A DNA stretch of 64,000 bases from Metabacillus sp. KUDC1714 (GTDB taxonomy: Bacteria > Bacillota > Bacilli > Bacillales > Bacillaceae), in assembly GCF_014217835.1 (NCBI RefSeq), contig NZ_CP055263.1, forward strand, positions 4,467,501-4,531,500, in the 5' to 3' direction. Shown in pieces: positions 32,605 through 41,573 of this stretch. Below the pieces are notes generated by a model. That model was not told the origin of the DNA. It ran no database searches and saw nothing but the letters and a program-made list of their open reading frames with translations. Each line of letters opens with the position of its first letter. Positions within the stretch are counted from its first letter, which is position 1. The translations under genes and the position numbers were made by a program.

Positions 32605-34887
32605 ATGAAAAATGTAAACTTATTAAACGGTATTTTCAAAGATTCCCAGGAAAAGGGTAAGGAATATCTCATCTATCTTGATGTCGATCGCCTTGTTGCT
32701 TCATGCTATGAAGCTGCTTCAAAAATCACTAAAAAACCTAGGTATGGTGGCTGGGAATCAACTGGAATTAGTGGGCATTCAATTGGCCATTGGCTATCAG
32801 CAGCCGCAACGATGTATTCATTAACACTAGATTTAACCTTAAAAGAGAAGCTAGAATACGCTGTAGATGAGCTTGCGCACATACAATCATTCGATGAAGA
32901 TGGATATGTAAGCGGGTTTCCTAGAACCTGCTTTGATAAAGTTTTCACTGGCGAATTTGAAGTAGATAACTTCAGTCTCGGTGGTGGTTGGGTACCATGG
33001 TATAGCATTCACAAAATTTATGCTGGATTAATCGATACTTATCAGTTAACTGGAAATAAAAAAGCGCTTGAAGTCGTAATTAAGCTTGCAGACTGGGCGA
33101 AAAAGGGAACAGATAAACTTAATGATGAGCAGTTTCAAAAAATGCTGACTTGTGAACATGGTGGAATGAATGAAGCAATGGCAGATCTCTACACCATTAC
33201 ACAAAACCAAGCTTACTTAGATCTTGCGATTCGATTTTGTCATAAAGCGGTGCTTGATCCACTTTCTAAAGGAGTCGATGAGCTTCAAGGCAAGCATGCC
33301 AATACACAAATACCTAAAGTAATCGGTGCGGCAAAGTTATATGACATTACAGGTGACGAAGTCTTTAAAAGGATGGCTGTGTATTTCTGGACACAAGTCA
33401 CTAATCATCGTTCCTATGTCATTGGCGGAAATAGTATAAATGAGCATTTTGGTCCAGAAAACACGGAAGAGCTTGGTATCCAAACAACAGAAACTTGTAA
33501 TACCTATAACATGCTAAAGCTTACAGAACACTTATTTCATTGGTCTCAAAGAAGCGAATATATTGATTACTATGAAAAAGCTCTATATAACCATATTCTT
33601 GCATCACAGGATCCTGATTCAGGAATGAAGACGTATTTTGTCTCAACACAGCCAGGTCATTTTAAAGTTTACTGTACTCCTGATGAATCCTTTTGGTGCT
33701 GTACAGGTACGGGCATGGAAAACCCGGCAAGATATACGAGGAATATTTATTATCGTGATCATGATGAAGTATATATTAATTTATTTATTGCGTCTGAAAT
33801 TTACTTGGAAGATAAAAATTTAAAACTTAGACAAGAAACGACTTTTCCAGAGTCAGATAAAACGAAGCTCATTTTTGAAAGTGCTACAGATGAAAGTATA
33901 ACCATCCATATAAGAGTACCAAACTGGGTATCTGGTAATATGATCGCAACTGTAAATGAGCAAGAGAGCTACACATACTCTGAAAATGGATATATAACCA
34001 TTAAGGGCCAATGGAATGTAGGGGATCGGATCGATATTCAGCTACCAATGGATTTACACCTATCAAAAACTAAAAATGATCCAAAGAAAGCTGCAATTCT
34101 ATATGGGCCGATCGTATTGGCAGGAGCATTAGGAACAGAGGATTTTCCTGAAACAGATATATTAGCTGACCATCTAAAACTGAACAATCATCCATTAATA
34201 GAAGTACCAGACCTTATCACTGGAGAAAAGGATTTATCAAAGTGGATTAAACCTATTGAAGGTGAACCTTTAGCATTTAAAACAGCTGCTGTTGGGCAAC
34301 CAGGAAATAGAAGTGTCAAACTTATCCCATTTTATAAGCTCCATCATCAGCGGTATACTTTGTATTGGAACATAATGGATGAAATAGCTTATCAAACGTT
34401 CGTTGACAAAGAAAAGGAAGATGCTGATCGACTAAGAGCAATTACTGTTGATGTCGTAAATCCGAATGAACAACAACCAGAGGTAGAACACTCAATTAAA
34501 AAGAAAAACTCAAGATCGGGTTTCTTAAACCTTTTCAATCGTGGATGGAGGGACAGCATAAATGGGGGATTTTTTAGTTATGAAATGGCGGTATTATCTG
34601 ACAAACCGGTGTATCTACTAGTTACGTATAGTGGAAACGATGCATCTCTACACGAAGATGGGAAAGCACATTCACGTGAATTTGATATTTTAATAGATGG
34701 TTCACAGATAGCCCATCAAACACTACATGCGAACCATCCTGGTAAACTATTTGATATTTGTTATGACATTCCATTAACGCTTACGAATGGGAAGGAAAAA
34801 GTAGAAGTGAAGTTTGCTTCAGAGGAAGGTAAAGTTGCTGGAGGAGTATATGGGGTTAGGGTTATTAATGACAAGAAAGGTTGGTAG
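32605..34887 (+). CDS. GH127-type beta-L-arabinofuranosidase (DUF1680)
   Basis: A 760-residue protein. Relative to Bifidobacterium HypBA1, the Zn/nucleophile cluster is complete: E280, E296 and C298 (in TTETCNTYNML), C365 and C366 (FWCCTGTG), with the same 16-residue spacing between the two glutamates as in HypBA1. The N-terminal (alpha/alpha)6 barrel spans about 1-400 and is followed by beta-sandwich domains. Such enzymes release L-arabinofuranose from plant glycans or glycoproteins by a cysteine-based retaining mechanism. No signal peptide, so oligosaccharides are cleaved inside. The start ATG 32605 has TAGGAGG upstream; longer frames lack one. An AraC regulator is divergent. Confidence 0.87.
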   Translation: MKNVNLLNGIFKDSQEKGKEYLIYLDVDRLVASCYEAASKITKKPRYGGWESTGISGHSIGHWLSAAATMYSLTLDLTLKEKLEYAVDELAHIQSFDEDGYVSGFPRTCFDKVFTGEFEVDNFSLGGGWVPWYSIHKIYAGLIDTYQLTGNKKALEVVIKLADWAKKGTDKLNDEQFQKMLTCEHGGMNEAMADLYTITQNQAYLDLAIRFCHKAVLDPLSKGVDELQGKHANTQIPKVIGAAKLYDITGDEVFKRMAVYFWTQVTNHRSYVIGGNSINEHFGPENTEELGIQTTETCNTYNMLKLTEHLFHWSQRSEYIDYYEKALYNHILASQDPDSGMKTYFVSTQPGHFKVYCTPDESFWCCTGTGMENPARYTRNIYYRDHDEVYINLFIASEIYLEDKNLKLRQETTFPESDKTKLIFESATDESITIHIRVPNWVSGNMIATVNEQESYTYSENGYITIKGQWNVGDRIDIQLPMDLHLSKTKNDPKKAAILYGPIVLAGALGTEDFPETDILADHLKLNNHPLIEVPDLITGEKDLSKWIKPIEGEPLAFKTAAVGQPGNRSVKLIPFYKLHHQRYTLYWNIMDEIAYQTFVDKEKEDADRLRAITVDVVNPNEQQPEVEHSIKKKNSRSGFLNLFNRGWRDSINGGFFSYEMAVLSDKPVYLLVTYSGNDASLHEDGKAHSREFDILIDGSQIAHQTLHANHPGKLFDICYDIPLTLTNGKEKVEVKFASEEGKVAGGVYGVRVINDKKGW

Positions 34888-34938
34888 AGTTATTAGTATA
34901 GATTGAAATTCTAAAAAGTGAAGTTTCTTTGAAATAAC

Positions 34939-34970
34939 AAAAACGCTGAGAAAATTTCAGCGTTTTTTAT
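34939..34970 (+). terminator. Terminator after the GH127 gene
   Basis: AAAAACGCTGA (34939-34949) pairs with TCAGCGTTTTT (34957-34967), followed by further T residues. Confidence 0.85.
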
Positions 34971-35013
34971 TTGTTTTGTTAGGAATTATTTTCATTTTTG
35001 TAACGTCGATTGA

Positions 35014-35727
35014 TCAATCGGGAAGCAATATACCAAGTGGACTTGTGTCTTCAATGATATCTTGTAGTTGATAACTCCCTATAGGAAACATTGGAAATCC
35101 AACATAACCTGGTGTGATCTGATACATATCAAAATAAATAATGAGGGCTTTGTCAGCAATATAGTATTTTTGATTAGGGCGAATGCCTGTATAGGAGTTT
35201 AAAAGTGGGATGTCACGTTCTTTTATTTGTATCTCGATCAATTTGTTAATTCGTTCTCTATAAGGACTGTTTTCTTTAAACAGATCTTTTAACTGATATA
35301 TTTTCCCGGTGCGAACATCTGTTGTGAGAGAATCCAAAAAGGTGACAGGATGTGCAAGTGTTGGCATATTGGCAAAATTACTTAATGTGATACTGACAAT
35401 CCCGCGTTGATTATTTTTAACTTCATAATTACCAATCATCTCGGTTATACCAGGTTGATAATAACCTTGTTCATTTATATTAGAGAACAAAGTATATACT
35501 ATTCGATAAATTGTTTGATTAATTATTTGTTGATGGGCTTTGTTTACTAGTAAAAGCTGAGGATAATAAATGGAAAGCTTATGAGCTAAAACATCGTATG
35601 TTTGAATAGGTATTGGTAAACGATATTGTACCATTGTCATCAAATCCTTTTTCATGAATGATGGTTTATCGTATTCAAATTTAGGCATTTGTTGCATATT
35701 GACTCTGTCTTCGATTATGTAAAGCAT
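35014..35727 (-). CDS. DUF3298/DUF4163-domain protein (RsiV-like fold)
   Basis: A 237-residue protein. An N-terminal part (about 30-120; the LSIYYPQLLL and QQIINQTIYRIV segments) resembles DUF4163, and LTTDVRTGKIYQLKDLF with the later YIADKALIIYFDMYQITPG segment resembles DUF3298, as in the extracellular parts of RsiV and PdaC. No membrane anchor or signal peptide is visible, which is unusual because these domains are normally outside the cell. The start is uncertain: ATG 35727 and ATG 35697 both lack a good ribosome binding site. Confidence 0.65.
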   Translation of the reverse strand: MLYIIEDRVNMQQMPKFEYDKPSFMKKDLMTMVQYRLPIPIQTYDVLAHKLSIYYPQLLLVNKAHQQIINQTIYRIVYTLFSNINEQGYYQPGITEMIGNYEVKNNQRGIVSITLSNFANMPTLAHPVTFLDSLTTDVRTGKIYQLKDLFKENSPYRERINKLIEIQIKERDIPLLNSYTGIRPNQKYYIADKALIIYFDMYQITPGYVGFPMFPIGSYQLQDIIEDTSPLGILLPD

Positions 35728-35904
35728 TCAGGAAGATAGCCAGTAAGTTTTGTGTGGCATCTGCATGATGAAATGCCACTTGTTTCGATGGCGAATAAGA
35801 ATATACTTTTTCATTGCATTATATATGAAACATTTATGACGTTTCATACATAATTAAAGTAATATGTAGGAAAATAGAAAAAAGTTATAAAGGAGGCACT
35901 TAGA

Positions 35905-36069
35905 ATGGTAAAGTTCGAGGATTCGGAATTACACCTAAAAAGTAAGGAAGATGTATTAGAAATTAGCTCAACTGGATATGGGTTAGAATCTGTTTCGATA
36001 GATAATATAGAAAAACAGAAATTACAGGAATCGAAAAGACCAAACTCTTCAGGGAGTGGAGAGCAATAG
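35905..36069 (+). CDS. Small hydrophilic protein, 54 aa
   Basis: AAAGGAGG lies eight bases before the ATG, one of the best ribosome binding sites in the window. The product (MVKFEDSELHLKSKEDV... ending NSSGSGEQ) is charged and without membrane segment. The family is not recognised. A stem-loop (36101-36142) follows. Confidence 0.6.
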   Translation: MVKFEDSELHLKSKEDVLEISSTGYGLESVSIDNIEKQKLQESKRPNSSGSGEQ

Positions 36070-36100
36070 CATATTAAACTACTATCAATTTCTTGTGCTT

Positions 36101-36142
36101 AAGGAAAAGTAGTTGTTACTAAAAGTTAGACTACTTTTCCTT
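36101..36142. terminator. Hairpin between convergent genes
   Basis: AAGGAAAAGTAG (36101-36112) and CTACTTTTCCTT (36131-36142) are perfect inverted repeats; the right arm includes the stop codon of the Nudix gene. T-tracts are short, so efficiency is uncertain. Confidence 0.5.
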
Positions 36143-36526
36143 CATTAATTGTTCCACAGCTGGAATATCCGCAGGAGCCCACTTTAGGGAACATAGATTT
36201 TCTTTTTTCAACCAAATCAATTTTGAATGTTCATTTGGAATTGGATCTCCATTTGTGATCCTACATTTCATGCAAATCAAATGAATGCTAAATGATTCGT
36301 ATTCATGAGTGTTTTCATGAAAGATATTTTGTGCTTCAATTTTACAGTCTAGCTCTTCATTGATTTCTCTTTCAATAGCTATATAAAAATCCTCACCTTT
36401 TTCCATCTTACCTCCAGGAAATTCCCACATGTTCGGTAATGACATGCTCGGTGATCTTAATGCGCAAAGTATTTCATTTTGGTCATTTTCAATAATTGCA
36501 GCGACTACTTTTATTTTTATTTTCAT
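36131..36526 (-). CDS. Nudix hydrolase (MutT/CTP-pyrophosphatase type)
   Basis: A 131-residue Nudix protein with the box GGKMEKGEDFYIAIEREI followed by NEEL, matching GX5EX7REUXEEXGU except that the final Gly-U is DC. WEFPGGK and ALRSPSMSLPNMW are typical of MutT/NudG-like (d)NTP pyrophosphatases that remove damaged or non-canonical nucleotides. GGGAG lies seven bases before the ATG. It is monocistronic. Confidence 0.83.
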   Translation of the reverse strand: MKIKIKVVAAIIENDQNEILCALRSPSMSLPNMWEFPGGKMEKGEDFYIAIEREINEELDCKIEAQNIFHENTHEYESFSIHLICMKCRITNGDPIPNEHSKLIWLKKENLCSLKWAPADIPAVEQLMKEK

Positions 36527-36863
36527 CCGAATTCTCCCAGGTTTAATATCAAAAATTACTTTTATCTATCATACCATTTTATTCAATAACATCTGTTAAT
36601 AATTACATTACCTTTAAATGAAAGTAAATTTTTTTACATAATAATAAAAATTGAAAATTTTAATAGGAAAAACTTCACATGAAAATTCACTTGAATTCAA
36701 AATTCACTCATACAATTTTCATGTTTTTAAGTGTAATATACTTGGTATATCTGAATTTATCCTACTAGAAAAAAGCTTAATGAATAATCAATATATCTTA
36801 TATAAAGGGTTTACATATTATCGTTATGATTTGTTTGTATTATATAACTAGGAGGGAATTGAA
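36527..36863. other. AT-rich intergenic region
   Basis: Divergent promoter region of the Nudix and secreted EEP-family genes, strongly AT-rich. A 66-codon plus-strand frame inside it has no ribosome binding site. The only clear element is TAGGAGGG at 36850-36857, serving the ATG at 36864. Confidence 0.4.
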
Positions 36864-37772
36864 ATGAAAAAGTGGTTAAATCCTTATTTTTTAGTAGCAA
36901 TTATCATGATGTTGTTAGGTACAGTCTTTTCAGGAACATCAAATGTGTTAGCTTCAGAAAACAATGAACAAACATCTGAGGTGAATTTGAAGGTAATGAC
37001 GTATAACTTAAGGTATTTGAATAACAATGACCCTTCACCACATACTTGGGCAGAAAGGTTACCAGCTATAAAAAAATTGATCCGAATGGAACGACCAGAT
37101 ATTATTGGAACTCAGGAAGTATTGTATCAACAACTTAAGGATCTTAATGATAGTTTACCTGATTATGAATGGATTGGTTTAGGGCGTGAGGGAGGCAATA
37201 AAGGAGAATATTCAGCTATTTTTTATAACGAAAACCGCTACTCTCCTTTAGAGTATGATCATTTTTGGTTATCAGATACACCCAATGTCATTGGATCAAA
37301 GTCGTGGGGGAACTCAATTCCACGTATGGTCACTTGGGCGAAATTTCTTGATAAGCAGAGCGATCAACAATTTTATGTTGTGAACACTCATTTTGATCAC
37401 CAATCTGCAGAGGCAAGAGAGAAAAGTGCTGAATTAATAATAGAAGAGATTAAAGCATTTGATTCTGAATTACCGGTTGTATTAACAGGGGACTTTAATA
37501 CAAGCCCAAATAGTCTGCCACATCAAACATTAACAAGTGATGGAGCATTTTCCGATACATGGGATACAGCAAAGGTAAGAATGAATGAAAACCTAGGTAC
37601 CTTTAATGGATTCCGTGATCCAACTGGTGGAGGACCGGAAAGACGAATTGATTGGGTTCTTGCTAAAGGTAACGTTGTAGCAAATTCTTTTGAAATTCTA
37701 GACTATTATAAAAATGGTCAATTTCCAAGTGATCATTATCCTGTAATCGTTGATTTAGCTTTTCCTTACTAA
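36864..37772 (+). CDS. Secreted endonuclease/exonuclease/phosphatase-family protein
   Basis: A 302-residue protein with a signal peptide (hydrophobic 8-28, cleavage near VLASENN) and an EEP catalytic domain: VMTYNLRY (Asn), IIGTQEV (Glu), VVNTHFDHQS (His), VLTGDFNTSP (Asp, Asn) and SDHYPVIV (His). All catalytic residues are present. Family members act on phosphodiesters from DNA to inositol phosphates and sphingomyelin; the length and RIDWVLAK segment resemble secreted metal-dependent hydrolases of unknown substrate. It is monocistronic. Confidence 0.85.
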   Translation: MKKWLNPYFLVAIIMMLLGTVFSGTSNVLASENNEQTSEVNLKVMTYNLRYLNNNDPSPHTWAERLPAIKKLIRMERPDIIGTQEVLYQQLKDLNDSLPDYEWIGLGREGGNKGEYSAIFYNENRYSPLEYDHFWLSDTPNVIGSKSWGNSIPRMVTWAKFLDKQSDQQFYVVNTHFDHQSAEAREKSAELIIEEIKAFDSELPVVLTGDFNTSPNSLPHQTLTSDGAFSDTWDTAKVRMNENLGTFNGFRDPTGGGPERRIDWVLAKGNVVANSFEILDYYKNGQFPSDHYPVIVDLAFPY

Positions 37773-37781
37773 TAAATAAAA

Positions 37782-37822
37782 AAGTCTTAATCCTTTTTTG
37801 AAAAGGGGTTAAGACTTTTCTA
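37782..37822. terminator. Terminator between convergent genes
   Basis: AAGTCTTAATCC (37782-37793) pairs with GGGTTAAGACTT (37806-37817) and is followed by TTTTC; the left side supplies AAAA for the minus strand. Confidence 0.8.
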
Positions 37823-37838
37823 TTGTTTTCGGTAAGAT

Positions 37839-38735
37839 CTAAATAATTTTTTTATTCTTACTATCATCCATTAAAACTTTTACATCAACGGAAACCTCTA
37901 ATTTTTGTTCACCTAAACCCTGGTAAACCCCTTTTACTGGAACAATATCTCTGTAATTACGGCCATGCCCAATTTTTACATAACGCCAATTAATTTTCCC
38001 ATTATTAGTCGGATCGAAGCCGATCCAACCTACGATTGGAACATAGGCTTCGATCCATGCGTGAGAGGCGTGCTGGACTTCTTCTGTTTGATCATCATGA
38101 ATATCACCAATAAACTGATATCCACTAACATATCTTGTCGGTATGTTATAAAGACGGCAAATTGCAATCATTAAATGGGCATAATCTTGACAAACACCTC
38201 TTTTAAGACGCAATGTTTCTTCAACTGTTGTATGGACATGTGTGGCACCTGTATCATATGTCAGATTAGAGTAGAGCAAATTTGAAATTTGCTCTAGCAA
38301 ATGATATATACTTTTTACTTTGTATGTATGAACCGTTTCAGCACAAAATATTCGTAATTCAGGTGTAATTCGGGTAAAATCTGTTTCCATTAAGTACTCT
38401 GCATACTGATTTTGAAATGTATCACTAGCTAGAATATCGGTTTCTGTTTCATAGGGTATAGGGTGCACCATATCTTTGAAAGTCTCAACTGTATCTACGA
38501 TTGAACGTGATTCAATTGTAAGTTCGTGATGTGGTGAAGGTATTGTAAAATGATGGACAGTATTCCCGAAATAATCTGTGTAAGAAAATAGGGGTACTTC
38601 TGGTTTAACTAAGATCCTATGTTCGCTGCATTCTTGATGATCATCAGATCTAGGCGTGAGACGGACCTCATTAATGCTGTCCATTACTGGTTCTTGATAA
38701 GTGTATCTTGTAAGATGGGTAATTTGCAATTTCAC
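37839..38735 (-). CDS. Transglutaminase-like protease-fold protein
   Basis: A 298-residue protein with the bacterial transglutaminase-like N-terminal beta domain (1-100; YTYQEPVMDSINEVRLTPR) and a transglutaminase core with the Cys-His-Asp triad: C in KRGVCQDYAHLMIA, H in ASHAWIEAYVP and D in GFDPTNN. It starts at GTG, overlapping the stop of the alpha-E gene (GTGA). With its two upstream partners it forms a widely conserved trio predicted to build, modify or trim peptides; no activity is established. Confidence 0.83.
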   Translation of the reverse strand: MKLQITHLTRYTYQEPVMDSINEVRLTPRSDDHQECSEHRILVKPEVPLFSYTDYFGNTVHHFTIPSPHHELTIESRSIVDTVETFKDMVHPIPYETETDILASDTFQNQYAEYLMETDFTRITPELRIFCAETVHTYKVKSIYHLLEQISNLLYSNLTYDTGATHVHTTVEETLRLKRGVCQDYAHLMIAICRLYNIPTRYVSGYQFIGDIHDDQTEEVQHASHAWIEAYVPIVGWIGFDPTNNGKINWRYVKIGHGRNYRDIVPVKGVYQGLGEQKLEVSVDVKVLMDDSKNKKII

Positions 38736-39694
38736 GCTCCGACGAACTCCTCCTGAAAAAATGTTTTTGAGATTGTATCACCTAGTTGATCACATGAAAC
38801 AAGCATTTGATAAAGCAAATCTAAACCATATAGTTCTCCCTGAACTCCAGCAAGAATCTCTCTAATTTTTACAGTTAAATCAAGCGCTTGGTCTGATAAA
38901 AGGACAAAATTATAATCTTGTTGTTTAATAGATTGTAAATTAGACTCTAACGAGGTTAAAGCAAAATTTACTGAACGTGGAAAAGTAGGGTTAAGCATCA
39001 TATACTCTACTACTTTTTCAAACGTAACATTATTTGCATGAAATTTTCTGAAGCCTTCATATCCACCGACAGACTTTAACAACACGATCATACGATTGTA
39101 ATTATGTTTGTCTTTTAGTAAAGAGCCATCCTCCATAAAATTAAGATAGATTGAGTAGAGAATCCTGAGAATATTCTCGGCCCGCTCTAAATGCTTCCCA
39201 GCTTGAATGAAATTCCACTCTTGATTACGAACCATTATAGAATCGGCTGTGCCGTTAAAGATTGACAACCACTCTCTGATACGTTGATAGAAAAGATAAG
39301 GTGATTGTTCCATTGCAGAGTCTATATCTTGTTCTTTTAACCAAAGGTAAAAAGTATTCGTAATATCCCACATTTCATTAGGAAGCAATTGTCTCAATGC
39401 TCGCATATTTGTTCTAGTTTGGTGAACACATGAAAAAATTGAATTTGTGTTTGTTTTATCAAATGTTAAAAATTGAATAACAGTTTTCTCATTAATTGTT
39501 TCAAATTTATTGTTGAAAGCATTTACACTTCCAATTGATGAAACTAAACGTTCCCACATATAGTCTTCTTCATCTGCATTTCTTTTTAATTCATGTCGCA
39601 TATGATAGTTGACATCGATTAACCTCGTATGATTCTCAATTCTTTCGAAATAACGACCTACCCAAAATAGTAATTCCGCACAACGGTTCATCAT
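38732..39694 (-). CDS. Alpha-E domain protein
   Basis: A 320-residue all-helical protein beginning AELLFWVGRYFERIENHTRL, the hallmark of the alpha-E family, in which conserved Glu and Arg residues line a helical bundle. In bacteria it is nearly always encoded between a circularly permuted ATP-grasp enzyme and a transglutaminase-like protein, as here. The biochemical role is unknown; it may bind the peptide-like product or be a co-enzyme of the ligase. Confidence 0.83.
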   Translation of the reverse strand: MMNRCAELLFWVGRYFERIENHTRLIDVNYHMRHELKRNADEEDYMWERLVSSIGSVNAFNNKFETINEKTVIQFLTFDKTNTNSIFSCVHQTRTNMRALRQLLPNEMWDITNTFYLWLKEQDIDSAMEQSPYLFYQRIREWLSIFNGTADSIMVRNQEWNFIQAGKHLERAENILRILYSIYLNFMEDGSLLKDKHNYNRMIVLLKSVGGYEGFRKFHANNVTFEKVVEYMMLNPTFPRSVNFALTSLESNLQSIKQQDYNFVLLSDQALDLTVKIREILAGVQGELYGLDLLYQMLVSCDQLGDTISKTFFQEEFVGA

Positions 39695-39737
39695 ATTTTC
39701 TTCACCTCATCATAAGTTTTTTCTAGAATATAGATAA

Positions 39738-41204
39738 TTAAAGAACCCAAGTATCTTTTGTGCCGCCACCCTGGGATGAATTGACGACTAATGATCCTTC
39801 TTTTAATGCGACTCTCGTAAGACCACCCGGAGCGAGTTGCACATTTTTCCCTAAAAATACAAATGCACGTAAATCAATATGTCGAGGAGCTGGCTCTCCG
39901 TGATCAGTTAAAGAAGGTGAACAGGACAGCTTTATTGTTGGTTGAGCTATATAACGGTCTGGATGTTTAATAATCTTTTTTGCAAACTCATTGATTTCTG
40001 TTTCAGAAGCAGTTGGTCCAATTAACATGCCATATCCACCAGATAGTGTCCTTTCTTTTACAACCATCTTTGATAGATTAGCGATAACGTATTCTTTTTC
40101 TTCCTGTTTTGAAAGAATATATGTAGGTACATTTTTTAAAATTGGTTCTTCCTTTAAGTAATACCGAATCATGTCTGGTACGTAAGCATAAACAGCTTTA
40201 TCATCAGCCATTCCAGTTCCAGGTGCATTGGCAAGTGCAACATTTCCAGCACGATATGCATTCATAAGACCAGGTACACCGAGTAGGGAATCTGCTCGAA
40301 ATGCAAGTGGATCAAGGAAATCATCATCTATACGACGGTAAATGACATCAACCTGTCGAAGACCTTGAATGCTTTTTAAATAAACTTTTTGATCAATAAC
40401 TGTTAAATCTCGTCCTTCGACAAGCTCTATTCCCATCTCTTGAGCAAGAAATGTGTGGTCATAATAAGCGGCATTATGAACCCCAGGAGTCAGCAAGACA
40501 ACTAGAGGATCCTGTTTATGTTCGGGAGCTAGACTCCGTAAGCTACCAAGTAAATCATTTAACCCTTGATTAATATCCCTTACTTGATATTCAAAAAATA
40601 ATTCAGGGAATAAATGCATCATTAAGGAACGATTTTTATAGACATAAGACAAACCTGATGGATTTCGTAAATTATCTTCTAAAACATAATACTCTCCTGT
40701 ATCACTGCGTATTAAATCAATTCCAGAAAGAGGGATATAATTATCGTTTGGAATATCTAATCCAACCATTTCTGGAAGGAAATAGGGGTTGGAAATTATC
40801 ATCTTTCTTGGAATGATTTCATCTCTAAGAATGTTTTGCTCATGATAAACATCTTTAATAAACATATTTAACGCAAGAACCCTTTGTTTCAAACCACGTT
40901 CGAGGAACTCCCACTCTTCTGACGTAATAACTCTTGGGATGATATCAAAAGGGATCGTTCGTTCAGAATGTGATTCATCTTGGTTCCCGTCGTAGAGTGT
41001 AAATGTGATTCCCTGCTTAATCATTTGCGACTGCATGGAAGAGTTTCGGTTTGTTAATTTTTTTACCCCCATTTTTGAAAACTGTTGATAGAGTTTGTCG
41101 TAAGAATTCCTAACCTTTCCATTTGAATCAAACATCTCATCATAAAATGAATGTTTTGGATATTCAGAAAATACTTGTTTGTTTTTCATTGTCAGCACCG
41201 TCAC
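39738..41204 (-). CDS. Circularly permuted ATP-grasp ligase (DUF404/DUF407)
   Basis: A 488-residue member of the circularly permuted ATP-grasp group: the segment GIDLIRSDTGEYYVLEDNLRNPSG marks the metal-binding Glu/Asn, and YGMLIGP with KHPDRYIAQPTIKLS marks the lysine and adenine-binding parts. These enzymes are predicted to join amino acids or form peptide tags. I place the start at GTG 41204, nine bases after GGAGG on the minus strand; 13 further upstream codons are open but would sit before that site. First gene of the alpha-E trio. Confidence 0.82.
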   Translation of the reverse strand: MTVLTMKNKQVFSEYPKHSFYDEMFDSNGKVRNSYDKLYQQFSKMGVKKLTNRNSSMQSQMIKQGITFTLYDGNQDESHSERTIPFDIIPRVITSEEWEFLERGLKQRVLALNMFIKDVYHEQNILRDEIIPRKMIISNPYFLPEMVGLDIPNDNYIPLSGIDLIRSDTGEYYVLEDNLRNPSGLSYVYKNRSLMMHLFPELFFEYQVRDINQGLNDLLGSLRSLAPEHKQDPLVVLLTPGVHNAAYYDHTFLAQEMGIELVEGRDLTVIDQKVYLKSIQGLRQVDVIYRRIDDDFLDPLAFRADSLLGVPGLMNAYRAGNVALANAPGTGMADDKAVYAYVPDMIRYYLKEEPILKNVPTYILSKQEEKEYVIANLSKMVVKERTLSGGYGMLIGPTASETEINEFAKKIIKHPDRYIAQPTIKLSCSPSLTDHGEPAPRHIDLRAFVFLGKNVQLAPGGLTRVALKEGSLVVNSSQGGGTKDTWVL

Positions 41205-41573
41205 TTTTTTACTCCTCCATATTGGCATATTCCAAATTTTCATCTACTGTCACCCTGATCAATGTTATTTTTGTTTACATCAGAAACGATATTGCAAGTA
41301 TAAGTCAGTCAAACCACATCTGTATGTCGAAAAGAAGGGGGTATTATGTGTCTATTTTGTGTCAATGTTTTGTATTTCACTGCAAATCCATATAAAACAA
41401 GGATTGTTTCGATTTAATAGTTTGTGAAATAGAGTGAAATTATGTTAGATATTCTCACAAAAGTTGTTATAAAAATCAAATTAATAGTTTATAATCTATT
41501 TAAAGATACTGAATTTATACAATAATTAAATAACGTCAAATTTAATAAAGGATAGAGGGGAGTTAATTGGTGG
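41205..41573. other. Divergent promoter region
   Basis: About 370 AT-rich bases between the minus-strand ATP-grasp gene and the plus-strand hybrid kinase. Two plus-strand frames in it (41123 and 41179) have no start signals. TTTATAATC near 41490 resembles a -10 box. GAGGGGAG at 41554-41562 is the kinase ribosome binding site. Confidence 0.4.

Noticed and set aside
36651..36851. 66-codon frame before the secreted EEP gene
   Set aside because: Very AT-rich, no ribosome binding site, lies in a divergent promoter region.
41123..41427. Two plus-strand frames antisense to the ATP-grasp start and in the intergenic region
   Set aside because: They lack start signals and overlap a secure gene.
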